Positions 52,010 to 60,697 of a stretch of 64,000 bases of DNA are shown piece after piece. The stretch spans positions 1-64,000 of the forward strand of contig JANNPX010000002.1 of assembly GCA_031400455.1 (NCBI GenBank), read 5' to 3'. The notes beneath the pieces were generated by a model. The model saw only the letters and a list, made by a program, of their open reading frames with translations, did not search any database and was not told the origin of the DNA. The translations under genes were made by a program, and so were the position numbers. The DNA is from JANXYW01 sp031400455. Lineage in GTDB: Bacteria > Chloroflexota > Dehalococcoidia > DSTF01 > JACRBR01. Position 1 is the stretch's first letter; each line of letters starts with the position of its first letter.

Positions 52010-53407
52010 TCAGGCGCGGAGCGTGAGGATAAGCGCCTGATCGTCGGAGACAGTGACGCGCGCGACGGCTTCGCGGAGCGCCGACTGCCGCTCTGGGAAC
52101 GTGACTTCGTCCCACGCGTCCAGGAGATGCGTGACGTCGCGTTCGCGGCCGCGCTTCCGGTCCGACGCGCTCAGGTGATCCGCTATGCGCCGCTCGACCG
52201 TCTCGATCGCGTCCTCGACTGCCAGCCGCTCACCCGCGGCGGCGACGCTGAGCTTGTGCATCTTCTCCTTGGCGAGCCGGCCCTTCACCGCAGCGTCGAT
52301 ATACCCCTCAATGCGGCGATCGATGGCGCGGAGGCGCGCGCGATGCCGGTCGAGTTCGTCGTGCTGCTCGGCCAGCACAGCTGCGTCATCACCGGCTTGC
52401 GGAAAGCCGGCGCCGTCAGCGAACGCCGCGCCCAACGCATCCCGCACCTGCGTCTCGAGATCGTCCGCGCGGCGCGTATGGTAGTTGCAGACGCTCTGGT
52501 TCGTCCGCGACTCGCACTGGTAGTAGCGGTAGGAGTTCGACACCTTCTCCCCGCTCTGCCGCTTCCACGACTGCTTGCGGCTGACGCCGATGAGCTTGTT
52601 GCCGCAGTGCCCGCAATGCGCCATGCCGGACAGCAGGAACTGTGACGCGACGCGCGGCGCGTAGCTCGTGCGGCGTGCGTTGAGCCGATCCTGCACCATC
52701 CGGAAGTCTTCGGTGGAAACCAGAGATGGGTGGCTACCGGGCACACGGACGCCGAAACGCGAGTACGTACCCAGGTACGCGCGATTCCGCAGGATGTCGC
52801 GGATACTCACCATGCTCCAGTTGCCGCCACGCCGCGTCTTCAGATCCTCACCGTTGAGGCGACGAGCGATCAGGCGTATGCCCATACCCTCGTTGAGGTA
52901 GAGGCGGTAGATGTACCGCACCACGACGGCTTCTTCCGGGATCAACTCAAGCCGGCGCCGGTTGCCGACCTTGTAACCATATGGCGGCCGCCCGAGCACT
53001 TCGCCCTTCACGGCTTTCTTGCGCATCGCCGCGCGAACGCGCTCGCTGAGCCGGCTGTTGCCGTCTTGATCGCCCCACGCAGCGACGAGGTCCGCGCCAC
53101 CCGTCATCGGCGCGATCTGCGCACCAAGGCCCTCGAGCTGGAAATAGCGCCGCGCCGCGTCGCGCAAGTCGCCGCCCAGCGCCTGGATGCTCGGGATCAC
53201 GACGACGACGAAGCCCTTGTCCGGTTCGCGCAGAAAGGCGACGAGTTGGCGGAAGCCCGGCGCGTGACCGTTGCTGCTGGAAGCATCGACGAACGAGCCC
53301 GCTACTTCGTAGCCTTCGTGCTCGCAGAATTCCAGGAACGCCTTGTTCTGCTGGGCGAGCGATGCGCCAAGGTCGACGGATTCACGGAAGTAGCCGATGG
53401 CCCTCAT
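52010..53407 (-). CDS. Serine recombinase family protein with degenerate active site
   Basis: A 465-residue protein with the architecture of a large serine recombinase: resolvase-type N-terminal domain (1-140), recombinase domain with RPPYGYKVG (about 144-152), a zinc ribbon (CGHCGN and a later CESRTNQSVC) and a C-terminal coiled coil. The catalytic Ser10 in the FRES motif is kept, but the arginines expected around residues 45, 68 and 71 of gamma-delta resolvase are replaced (HAPGF and IQALGGD here). It is likely inactive in strand exchange and may be domesticated. It precedes a CT398-like gene by 3 nt on the minus strand. Confidence 0.88.
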   Translation of the reverse strand: MRAIGYFRESVDLGASLAQQNKAFLEFCEHEGYEVAGSFVDASSSNGHAPGFRQLVAFLREPDKGFVVVVIPSIQALGGDLRDAARRYFQLEGLGAQIAPMTGGADLVAAWGDQDGNSRLSERVRAAMRKKAVKGEVLGRPPYGYKVGNRRRLELIPEEAVVVRYIYRLYLNEGMGIRLIARRLNGEDLKTRRGGNWSMVSIRDILRNRAYLGTYSRFGVRVPGSHPSLVSTEDFRMVQDRLNARRTSYAPRVASQFLLSGMAHCGHCGNKLIGVSRKQSWKRQSGEKVSNSYRYYQCESRTNQSVCNYHTRRADDLETQVRDALGAAFADGAGFPQAGDDAAVLAEQHDELDRHRARLRAIDRRIEGYIDAAVKGRLAKEKMHKLSVAAAGERLAVEDAIETVERRIADHLSASDRKRGRERDVTHLLDAWDEVTFPERQSALREAVARVTVSDDQALILTLRA

Positions 53408-53410
53408 ACG

Positions 53411-54109
53411 TCACGCATGCAGGATGCGCTCGCAGTTCGGACACTGCACGAGCGCATTACCGATTCTGGCCTTGTTCACGATGTTCGTGGGGAGTGAGAT
53501 GCGGCACCCGGTGCAGAGGTTGCGATCGAGTTTCGCCAGCGCGCGTCCCTGGTGCGCAATCCGGGTGTGGTCATACGTACGCAACATCTCCGGCGCTACC
53601 TCCGCCGATTCCTCGCGGCGTTGGGCGTCGTATTCGGCTACTTCGGCGGTGAGAATCTTGATGCGGGCAGACAGGGCGGCCTGATCTTCGGCCCAGGCCG
53701 ACTCAAGTACCGCCAACTCGGCCGCGGCGGCCTTGTGGGCGTTGTCAGCAGCTTCGAGCCGCGTAAGTGCTTCGAGATCACGATCCTCGACGGCGGATAG
53801 GTGCCGTTTGAGTTGGTCGATGTCCGCCTGGAGGTCTGCGAGTTCTTTGGGGTTCTTGATCGCGCCGCTGTAGAGCTTGGTCTCCGCCGGAGTGATCTTC
53901 GACTTCAGATCGTCGGCCTCGAGCTCGACGTCTTTCTGGTCGCCGCGCGCGAGGCTGAGGGCGGCTACGAGTTCTTGCACGCGCGCACGCAGATCGATCA
54001 GCTCTTCCGTCTCGCCGAGGTGTGCTTCCGCATCGGCGAGTGACCCGCGCCGGCTATCAAGCGCCGTGTCGGTCTCTTGCAGGCGCCGCAGATCATTGAT
54101 CCATGTCAT
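53411..54109 (-). CDS. CT398-like coiled-coil zinc-ribbon protein (C4-type)
   Basis: A 232-residue protein. Most of it is a long antiparallel coiled-coil hairpin (about 5-185) typical of the DUF164/CT398 family, ending in a zinc ribbon with CTGC and CPNC. ATG 54109 begins the conserved LRRLQETD helix; upstream ATGs lack that pattern. Homologues are widespread and may link transcription or translation machinery to other factors, but the role is unclear. It is followed 3 nt later by the degenerate serine recombinase gene. Confidence 0.85.
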   Translation of the reverse strand: MTWINDLRRLQETDTALDSRRGSLADAEAHLGETEELIDLRARVQELVAALSLARGDQKDVELEADDLKSKITPAETKLYSGAIKNPKELADLQADIDQLKRHLSAVEDRDLEALTRLEAADNAHKAAAAELAVLESAWAEDQAALSARIKILTAEVAEYDAQRREESAEVAPEMLRTYDHTRIAHQGRALAKLDRNLCTGCRISLPTNIVNKARIGNALVQCPNCERILHA

Positions 54110-54339
54110 CGGTTGGGTCGATACCATTCCGGCCATCCACGGCAACGCACGAACCGGGGAAGCCATGCTGCCCCACCAGCGGGGGTTCCGACAGATCGTC
54201 AAGTGCATCGCGGGTTGCGGACGCGTAGCGCGACTAACGCGATTATAGGTGATCGTATGGCGTAAACGACAAGAGCACGCGAATTGACGGTCGGACGCGA
54301 CGCTCGATACGCTGGTGCATCCCCGAATGAGGAGAACCC

Positions 54340-54852
54340 ATGCAGTTCAACATCGCCTCGCTGCTCCAGGAGCTGACCGGCGCCACCCGCGTGTACGACG
54401 TCGATGAAGATGTCCAGATCGATGGCACAACGCGGCGAGTCGCGGGACACGCACGGTTCGACCGCACGCCGCGCGGCATACTCGTGCGCGCGAACATGCA
54501 CGGGTCGATGGACGACGTGTGCAGCCGCTGCGCGAAACCGATCGCCTTTCCGGTCGATATGGAGATCGCGGAGGAGTACATCCCAACCATCGACATCGTA
54601 AGCGGCGCGGCGGTCGAAACGATCGAAGGGGAAGAGGATGCGTACCGCATCGACGCGCAGCACGTCATCGATCTCGGGGACGCCGTACGGCAGTACTGGT
54701 CGGTCGCATTGCCGATGGCGCCGCTCTGCGACGAGCAGTGTCGCGGTCTCTGTCCCGTGTGCGGCGAAGACATTGCGTCGACGGGGCACGCATGCACCGG
54801 CGACGAGGTCGATACGCGCTGGGCGGCACTGGCCAAGCTGGAGTTGGGGTAG
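54340..54852 (+). CDS. yceD: YceD/DUF177 family protein
   Basis: A 170-residue protein of the YceD family, which is almost always encoded before rpmF. It has the acidic LxxLLQELTG N-terminus, an internal CSRCAKP, and the C-terminal CDEQCRGLCPVCG cluster, a conserved zinc-like site. In plants and bacteria YceD homologues are linked to 23S rRNA accumulation. It starts the ribosome/fatty-acid cluster on the plus strand. Confidence 0.9.
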   Translation: MQFNIASLLQELTGATRVYDVDEDVQIDGTTRRVAGHARFDRTPRGILVRANMHGSMDDVCSRCAKPIAFPVDMEIAEEYIPTIDIVSGAAVETIEGEEDAYRIDAQHVIDLGDAVRQYWSVALPMAPLCDEQCRGLCPVCGEDIASTGHACTGDEVDTRWAALAKLELG

Positions 54853-54948
54853 GGGCACCCGCTTGCCGGACGCGCCGCGGGCGTGCTCCTAGCCTCCTGC
54901 GGAGGGTTCCGCTAGACTTTCGGCTGAACGCACGAGAGGAGCACAGTC

Positions 54949-55146
54949 GTGGCACCACTGCCAAAGCGTAAGTATCCAAAGGCGCGCCAGGGAAAGCGGC
55001 GCAGCCACCTGGCGTTGAAGCCCACCGGGCTTTCCCGCTGCCCCCAGTGCCGGAACCACCGGCTGTCGCACACGGCCTGCCCGACGTGCGGCTTCTACAA
55101 GGGCGTGCTGGCCGTCGAAGTGAAGGCCTCGAAGGCGGCGGAGTAG
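54949..55146 (+). CDS. rpmF: 50S ribosomal protein L32
   Basis: A 65-residue ribosomal protein. It has the basic N-terminus PLPKRKYPKARQGKRRSH typical of L32 and a zinc-binding CPQC with CPTC 13 residues later. GTG 54949 is preceded by GAGAGGAG. It is encoded between yceD and fabD, the usual bacterial order, linking ribosome and lipid synthesis. Confidence 0.97.
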   Translation: MAPLPKRKYPKARQGKRRSHLALKPTGLSRCPQCRNHRLSHTACPTCGFYKGVLAVEVKASKAAE

Positions 55147-55203
55147 CTTTGCCGCTGCGCGCACTCCCGGCCCGCCAACCCTCGATCCGCCAACTCTTGT
55201 CCG

Positions 55204-56118
55204 ATGCCTGACGGCGCCACGGCCTGGGTCTTCCCCGGCCAGGGGTCGCAGGAGGTCGGCATGGGCCGCGACCTCTACGACGCCTATCCGGCTGCGCGCG
55301 AACTGTACGACCGCGCCGACGCGCTCCTGGGTCGATCCCTCTCCGCCCTTTGCTTCGATGGGCCGGAGGGCGAACTCGGCAAGACGCTGAACTCTCAACC
55401 GGCTATCTACGTCACGAGCCTCGCATGTCTCGCGGCCGCGCAGGCGACGGGTGCGTTGCGGGACGACCCCGCCTTCGTGTCGGGCCACAGCCTCGGCGAG
55501 TACACGGCACTGACGGCGGCGGGGGCACTCGACTTCGAGGCGGGAGTACAGCTGGTCGAAACGCGGGGACGCGTCACGCACGCCGCAGCCGAGGCGATGC
55601 CCGGCGCGATGGCGGCCGTGTTGGGGCTGGACGAAGCCGCGACTGAGGCGGTGTGCCGCGATGCCGGCGCCGAGCTCTGCAACATCAACTCACCTGCGCA
55701 GATCGTCATCGGCGGCACGAAGGACGCTATCGCGAAGGCGTGCGCGCTGGCGCTGGAGCGTGGAGCCAAACGCGCGATCCCGCTGGACGTGAGCGGCGCG
55801 TTCCATACTTCCCTGATGCAGTCAGCCGTCGCGGAAATGGAGCGCGCGGTCGCAGCCGCGGGCCTCAGGTCGCCGCGCATCCCCGTCGTCACGAACGACA
55901 CCGGCCAACCCACTTCCGACGCCGACACGATGGCGCGCGAGCTGACGTATCAGCTCACGCACCCGGTACGATGGGTGCGCTGCGTCGAGCAGATGTCGGC
56001 ACACGGGGTGACGGAGTTCGTCGAGATCGGGCCGGGGCGCGTGCTCACGGGGCTGATCAAGCGCATCGCTTCCGGCGCACTAACCCGGAATATCAACGGC
56101 ACAGGTTCACTGGCATGA
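55204..56118 (+). CDS. fabD: Malonyl-CoA:ACP transacylase
   Basis: A 304-residue enzyme that loads malonate onto acyl carrier protein. VFPGQGSQEVGMG opens the fold, GHSLGEYTAL carries the catalytic Ser, ETRGRVTH supplies the carboxylate-binding Arg, and VSGAFHTSLM the catalytic His. Length matches FabD. The stop overlaps fabG as ATGA. Confidence 0.96.
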   Translation: MPDGATAWVFPGQGSQEVGMGRDLYDAYPAARELYDRADALLGRSLSALCFDGPEGELGKTLNSQPAIYVTSLACLAAAQATGALRDDPAFVSGHSLGEYTALTAAGALDFEAGVQLVETRGRVTHAAAEAMPGAMAAVLGLDEAATEAVCRDAGAELCNINSPAQIVIGGTKDAIAKACALALERGAKRAIPLDVSGAFHTSLMQSAVAEMERAVAAAGLRSPRIPVVTNDTGQPTSDADTMARELTYQLTHPVRWVRCVEQMSAHGVTEFVEIGPGRVLTGLIKRIASGALTRNINGTGSLA

Positions 56119-56870
56119 CGCGACTCTTCGACCTGAGCGGCAAGGTGGCGCTGGTCACGGGCGGATCCCGAGGCATCGGCCGGGCGATCTCGCTGGCGCT
56201 GGCCGCGCATGGCGCGAAGGTGGCAATCAACTACGCGTCGAACACGGCCGCCGCCGAGGAGACACTACAGGCGATCGGCGGAGCCGACCTCGCGATCGCG
56301 GTCGCGGGTGACGTCGCTGATCTCGCCACCGGAGCGGCGCTCGTCGAGCGGACGATCGAGGCGTTCGGACGGATCGACATTCTAGTGAACAACGCCGGCG
56401 TGACGGCCGACGATCTCATCCTGCGGATGTCCGAGGCTGAGTGGGACAAGGTCATCGATACGAACCTGAAGGGCGCCTTTGCGGTGACGAAGGCGGCGAT
56501 CCGGCCCATGGTGCGTCAGCGCTTCGGTCGGGTGATCAGCATCAGCAGCGTTGCGGGCATCGTCGGCAACGCCGGACAGGCGAATTACTCCGCGGCCAAG
56601 GCGGGGATGATAGGCTTCACGAAGGCAATCGCCAAGGAGGTCGCCTCGCGCAATATCACGGCGAATATCATCGCGCCGGGGATCATCGATACCGAAATGA
56701 CAGCGGACCTGACCGAGACACAGCGGGGCGAGATCATGCGGATGGTCGCGGTAGGACGTACCGGCACACCGGAAGACGTCGCGCCTGCTGCTGTGTTCCT
56801 CGCGTCGGACGAGGCCGCCTACGTCACGGGGCACGTTCTGACCGTGGACGGCGGACTGGTGATGTACTGA
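56115..56870 (+). CDS. fabG: 3-oxoacyl-ACP reductase
   Basis: A 251-residue SDR that reduces beta-ketoacyl-ACP in fatty-acid elongation. VTGGSRGIGRAI binds NADPH, NNAGVT and the Ser of ISISSVAG with Tyr and Lys of YSAAKAGMIGFTK form the active site, and the C-terminus ends HVLTVDGGLVMY. It starts in the fabD stop codon and its own stop overlaps nusB as TGATG, so all three are translationally coupled. Confidence 0.95.
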   Translation: MTRLFDLSGKVALVTGGSRGIGRAISLALAAHGAKVAINYASNTAAAEETLQAIGGADLAIAVAGDVADLATGAALVERTIEAFGRIDILVNNAGVTADDLILRMSEAEWDKVIDTNLKGAFAVTKAAIRPMVRQRFGRVISISSVAGIVGNAGQANYSAAKAGMIGFTKAIAKEVASRNITANIIAPGIIDTEMTADLTETQRGEIMRMVAVGRTGTPEDVAPAAVFLASDEAAYVTGHVLTVDGGLVMY

Positions 56871-57289
56871 TGGCGACGAACGTGCGGCGCAAGTCACGCA
56901 TCGCAGCCCTACAGGCCCTGTACGAGTCAGACGTCTCGGGGCACGAAACGCTGGCGTCACTTGCGCGGCTGTGCGTTGAAGAGAATCTGAACGAAGTGCA
57001 GACCGCGTTCGCGCATGAACTCGTAGAGGGCGTGCTGGAGCAGCGAGATTCGATCGACGACGTGATCCGGCAAGCGGCGCCGCAGTGGCCCGTCGAGCAG
57101 TTGAGCGCCATCGACCGGAACATCCTCCGTCTTGCGATACGGGAGATCCTGATGAATAATGGGGCGCCCATTCGGGCCGCGATAAATGAGGCTGTCGAAC
57201 TCGCGAAGAGCTTCGGGAGCGATAATTCCGCGAAGTTCATCAACGGGGTGCTCGGCTCGGTGAGCCTGTCACTCGCTCCTAGTAGCTAA
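56870..57289 (+). CDS. nusB: Transcription antitermination factor NusB
   Basis: A 139-residue all-helical RNA-binding protein that joins NusE on boxA RNA for rRNA antitermination. RRKSRIAALQALYESD, LSAIDRNILRLAIREI, and PIRAAINEAVELAKSFGSDNSAKFINGVL are the family blocks. Its position inside the fatty-acid operon, between fabG and acpP, is less common and ties ribosome synthesis to lipid synthesis. Confidence 0.95.
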   Translation: MATNVRRKSRIAALQALYESDVSGHETLASLARLCVEENLNEVQTAFAHELVEGVLEQRDSIDDVIRQAAPQWPVEQLSAIDRNILRLAIREILMNNGAPIRAAINEAVELAKSFGSDNSAKFINGVLGSVSLSLAPSS

Positions 57290-57323
57290 TCCTCGGCGCG
57301 GCCGATCAGAGGGAGAGAAGCAC

Positions 57324-57584
57324 GTGGCAACAACGTTCGAGCGAGTGCGGAAGATCATCGTCGACCAGCTCGGCGTCGAGGAGGATCAGGTCGTACCGAG
57401 CGCATCGTTCGTCGACGATCTCAACGCCGACTCGTTGGATCTGGTCGAGCTGATCATGTCGATGGAAGAGGAGTTCAGCAAGGACGGCAAGACGCTGGAG
57501 ATCTCCGACGAAGACGCCGAGAAGATCGCTACAGTACAGGACGCGGTCGACTATTTGAAGGACCTCGGCGTCGAGGAAGAGTAG
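57324..57584 (+). CDS. acpP: Acyl carrier protein
   Basis: An 86-residue acidic four-helix protein. The phosphopantetheine attachment site is the Ser of ADSLDLVELIM, and the C-terminal IATVQDAVDYL helix is typical. The GTG start at 57324 follows GGGAGAG. It carries growing acyl chains for the FabD and FabG encoded just upstream. An intrinsic terminator follows. Confidence 0.97.
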   Translation: MATTFERVRKIIVDQLGVEEDQVVPSASFVDDLNADSLDLVELIMSMEEEFSKDGKTLEISDEDAEKIATVQDAVDYLKDLGVEEE

Positions 57585-57620
57585 GCGAGTTCACCGTTCG
57601 CGGTTCAGAGTTCTAAAGTG

Positions 57621-57645
57621 AGCCGCCTTCGGGCGGCTTTCTTGT
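57621..57645 (+). terminator. Rho-independent terminator of the acpP operon
   Basis: AGCCGCC (57621-57627) pairs with GGCGGCT (57632-57638) around TTCG, followed by a T-rich TTTCTTGTT. Confidence 0.9.
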
Positions 57646-57671
57646 TGGTGTTGCCCGCTCGGGCGCCTGCT

Positions 57672-57701
57672 TTGGGATCAATTCGGCGGCTGGCGTACAC
57701 T
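57672..57701 (+). promoter_or_regulatory. Promoter of leaderless tatAC
   Basis: -35-like TTGGGA at 57672-57677, 18-bp spacer, -10 TACACT at 57696-57701. The -10 ends 6 nt before ATG 57708, so the transcript is predicted to begin at the start codon. Confidence 0.6.
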
Positions 57702-57707
57702 GGATAC

Positions 57708-58208
57708 ATGAACTTTCTCGGCGTTGGGCCGCTTGAACTGATCGTCGTGCTCATCGTCGCACTGGTCTTTGTGGGGCCGGAGCGGCTACCGAAGCTGGCG
57801 GCCGACATCGCGCGCACGATTCGCGAGGTGCGCAAATACACGGGCGGACTGGCAGCCGAGTTCAACGAGGTGATCCAGGACTTTGAGAAGGACACCGAGG
57901 GCGAACGGAGCGCGTGGAAAGAGATTGAGACCGGCATTACGGGCGCGACCAAGTCGGTGACGGAAGCCGTCCGGGATGTCCGCTCCGAATTGCAGAGTGT
58001 CCAGGCCGACGCGTCGGCGCCAGCGCCGAGTGTCGTAGCAGCGGCGCCAGCCAGTAGCGTTCCCCCAACCACCGAGGCACCTGCCTGGTCGGATATCGCT
58101 TCAGGACCGCCGCCCGTCGGCGCGGAAACCTTGGCACCCACGAATGGCGCCCACCTCGCGAATGGCGCTGCGCCGTCGGCCGCGGCGACCGCTGACGAGG
58201 CTCGATGA
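57708..58208 (+). CDS. tatA: Twin-arginine translocase subunit TatA/TatB
   Basis: A 166-residue protein. One N-terminal membrane helix (about 2-20) is followed by FVGPERLPKLAADIARTIRE, the amphipathic hinge typical of TatA/B, and a long acidic, Pro/Ala-rich cytoplasmic tail. The tail is longer than in typical TatA and closer to TatB. It is encoded with tatC and together they export folded proteins. The start overlaps a leaderless -10 box. Confidence 0.92.
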   Translation: MNFLGVGPLELIVVLIVALVFVGPERLPKLAADIARTIREVRKYTGGLAAEFNEVIQDFEKDTEGERSAWKEIETGITGATKSVTEAVRDVRSELQSVQADASAPAPSVVAAAPASSVPPTTEAPAWSDIASGPPPVGAETLAPTNGAHLANGAAPSAAATADEAR

Positions 58209-58990
58209 CCACCGCGGCTGGACCGATGAACGCCCGTGACACGCACGACGACGGCAAGGTGCTGACAATCATTGAGCACCTGCAGGAGTTGCGCACGCGA
58301 GTGATGTGGAGCGCGATTGCGCTCCTCGTTGGTATCGGCGTCGCGATTTGGCCGCTCACGAAGTACACCATCCATTTCCTGGTCATTCCCGCGCAAGACA
58401 CCCGCGCCGACTTCAAGCTGCATCAGTTTCAGCTGCTCGACTACTGGAGCACCTACTTCCGCGTGTCGCTCCTGCTGGGCATCGCGATCGCGATGCCGAT
58501 GCTGATGTACCAGTTGCTGGCGTTCGTGGCGCCCGGGCTTACGAAGCAGGAGCGCAAGTGGCTGTACCCCATCGTGGTCGGCGCTTCGCTGATGTTCGTG
58601 CTCGGCATGGCGTTCGCTTACTACGTCGAGCTGCCTCCGGCGCTGAACTTCCTGCTCGATCCGAAGAACGACGATGTTCAGCCAACGATTGGCGTGCAGA
58701 CGTACATCGATACGGTAACGCGACTGCTGCTGGTCACCGGGCTGGTTTTTGAGATGCCGTTCGTGATCATGGGGATGGCAAAGATCGGGGTCGTGAGATC
58801 GAAGCAGCTACTGGGATGGTGGCGATATGCGATCTTGTTCTCAGTGCTGCTGGCTGCGATCGTCACGCCGTCCATCGACCCGGTGACGCAGACCGTGGTA
58901 GCGGTACCGATCATCATCCTCTACTTCGTCGGGATCGGCCTAGCGAAGCTGGTCGAGGGCAACAGCTTCCTCGGGGCGCGTCGGGCGTAG
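58205..58990 (+). CDS. tatC: Twin-arginine translocase subunit TatC
   Basis: A 261-residue protein with six membrane segments. HLQELRTRVMWSAI is the conserved N-terminal region that binds signal peptides, the periplasmic loops and a Glu in FAYYVELPPALNF are typical, and PSIDPVTQ closes the family pattern. It starts in the tatA stop codon (ATGA). Together with TatA it forms the Tat export channel. Confidence 0.95.
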   Translation: MTTAAGPMNARDTHDDGKVLTIIEHLQELRTRVMWSAIALLVGIGVAIWPLTKYTIHFLVIPAQDTRADFKLHQFQLLDYWSTYFRVSLLLGIAIAMPMLMYQLLAFVAPGLTKQERKWLYPIVVGASLMFVLGMAFAYYVELPPALNFLLDPKNDDVQPTIGVQTYIDTVTRLLLVTGLVFEMPFVIMGMAKIGVVRSKQLLGWWRYAILFSVLLAAIVTPSIDPVTQTVVAVPIIILYFVGIGLAKLVEGNSFLGARRA

Positions 58991-59175
58991 GTTCGTAGAC
59001 AGCCGGTCGGCGCAGCCTCCGCCACCAACTGTGGGCACCTCACACTTCAGTTATGTCGCATTCGTTTTCCGATCATGTGCTCGATCAGGTGCGCTGGTAC
59101 TGTTCGCGCCTGCTGCTACCGTGATATCATCGCACGAGAGGTGGCGAGCAGACGAAGGCGCCGGCTACCCGAGGC

Positions 59176-59973
59176 ATGCTCTCCGTCGTCACCGGGGTCG
59201 CGGGAGGCGCCTTCAGTGGTTTGACGGGGGTTGGCGGCGGCGCCGTGATGGTACCGATGCTGACCGGCTGGCTGAAGCTCAGCCAGCACCGCGCGCATGG
59301 AACCTCGCTCGCCATCATCATGTTCGTTGCGATTTCGGGCGTGGCAGGCTACTGGCACGCCGGAAATATCGACTGGCGACTCGTGTTCGCGCTCTCGCCC
59401 GGCGCCGTAGTGGGCGTGTACGTGGGTGCGAAGGCGATGGTGAGAGTGCCCGCGCTTCAGCTTAGGCTGCTGTTCGGGGCGTTCCTCCTCTTCGTCGCGT
59501 TTCGCCAGTTGGTGTGGCAGGTATCGGCCGGCGCCTCACAGGACGGCGGCAGCGGCCTGCTGGTCGAACTGGCGTTTGGGTTCGCCGGCGGCGTGCTCGC
59601 AGGCGTCTTGGGAGTCGGCGGCGGAGCGATCTTCGTGCCGGCGATCGTGATCTTCGGGCTCGTCGATGTATCGGGAGGCGGAGAGCCGCAGAAGGTGGCG
59701 CAGGGAGTGTCGTTAGTGGTGATCGTCTGCACGGGCGCGATCGGGACGCTGACGAATCTACGGCAGGAGGCGGTCGATATCGACGTAGGCAAGTGGATCA
59801 TCCCGCCAGCGGCGGTCGCGGCATTCGGCGCTTCGCTCGTGGCGAACGCGATCGACGCGGAGACGCTGAAGCAGATCTACGGCCTGACGGCGCTCGTGTT
59901 GGGCGCACAGACCATCTACACGAGCATACGCGGACTCCGGACAGGACAGCCGGTGGAGATAGAAACGATTTGA
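59176..59973 (+). CDS. TSUP family sulfite/anion exporter
   Basis: A 265-residue membrane protein with about eight helices. The two glycine-rich inverted repeats GLTGVGGGAVMVPM and GVLGVGGGAIFVPA, one in each half, are the TauE/SafE (TSUP) signature. Members export sulfite, taurine derivatives or other anions. ATG 59176 is the first start after an in-frame stop. It precedes the UDG gene by 2 nt. Confidence 0.92.
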   Translation: MLSVVTGVAGGAFSGLTGVGGGAVMVPMLTGWLKLSQHRAHGTSLAIIMFVAISGVAGYWHAGNIDWRLVFALSPGAVVGVYVGAKAMVRVPALQLRLLFGAFLLFVAFRQLVWQVSAGASQDGGSGLLVELAFGFAGGVLAGVLGVGGGAIFVPAIVIFGLVDVSGGGEPQKVAQGVSLVVIVCTGAIGTLTNLRQEAVDIDVGKWIIPPAAVAAFGASLVANAIDAETLKQIYGLTALVLGAQTIYTSIRGLRTGQPVEIETI

Positions 59974-59975
59974 GC

Positions 59976-60689
59976 ATGGACGCCGAGCCGATCGAGAAGC
60001 GGAAGACGCTCGCGACCATCGCGAAGCAAGTCGCCGGGTGCAAGGATTGCGCGCTTTGCCAGGGCCGCACAAACAGCGTGCCTGGCGAAGGCAATCCGGA
60101 CGCCGACATCATGTTCATCGGCGAAGGCCCGGGATTCTACGAAGATCAGCAGGGGCGGCCGTTTGTCGGCGCCTCAGGGAAGTTCCTGGATGACCTCCTG
60201 CGGTCGATCGGGCTGGACCGCAAGACGGTATTCATTGCGAACGTCGTGAAGTGCCGACCGCCGCAGAATCGCGATCCACAGCCGGACGAGATTGCGGCCT
60301 GCGCGAAGTACCTCGACGCCCAGGTTGCCTCGATCGCGCCGAAGGTAATGGTAACGCTAGGCCGCCATTCGATGCAGCGCTACTTCCCCGGCGAATCGAT
60401 CAGCCGCATCCACGGCCAGCCACGGCGTAAGGAGGGGCTGATCGTCGTGCCGATGTATCACCCGGCCGCGGCGCTGCACCAAGGAAGCCTGCGCAAGGTA
60501 ATCGAGTCCGACTTCAGCCGTCTGCCGGAATTCTTGCGCAAGACGCTGGGTGGCGAAGCGATCACGGCGCCCGTCACGTCCGTTCCGACGCACCTGCGAT
60601 CCGGCGCCGCGAGCGGAACATCGGTGACCCCGCAGCAGCCCGCTGCTACACAACAAGAAGCCGAGCCGCAGCAGATGCGGCTGCTGTAA
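59976..60689 (+). CDS. udgA: Type-4 uracil-DNA glycosylase
   Basis: A 237-residue base-excision enzyme. GEGPGFYEDQQGRPFVGASG is the family-4 active-site loop. Cys in GCKDCALCQGR and later VVKCRPP and EIAACAKYL supply the four ligands of a 4Fe-4S cluster, and VPMYHPAAAL carries the catalytic His. A Thr/Pro-rich tail of about 45 residues follows. It removes uracil produced by cytosine deamination. Confidence 0.93.
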   Translation: MDAEPIEKRKTLATIAKQVAGCKDCALCQGRTNSVPGEGNPDADIMFIGEGPGFYEDQQGRPFVGASGKFLDDLLRSIGLDRKTVFIANVVKCRPPQNRDPQPDEIAACAKYLDAQVASIAPKVMVTLGRHSMQRYFPGESISRIHGQPRRKEGLIVVPMYHPAAALHQGSLRKVIESDFSRLPEFLRKTLGGEAITAPVTSVPTHLRSGAASGTSVTPQQPAATQQEAEPQQMRLL

Positions 60690-60697
60690 AGGAGACT

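Noticed and set aside
52010..53407. Mobile element or phage integrase
   Set aside because: Key arginines are lost and there are no flanking repeats, att sites or cargo genes.
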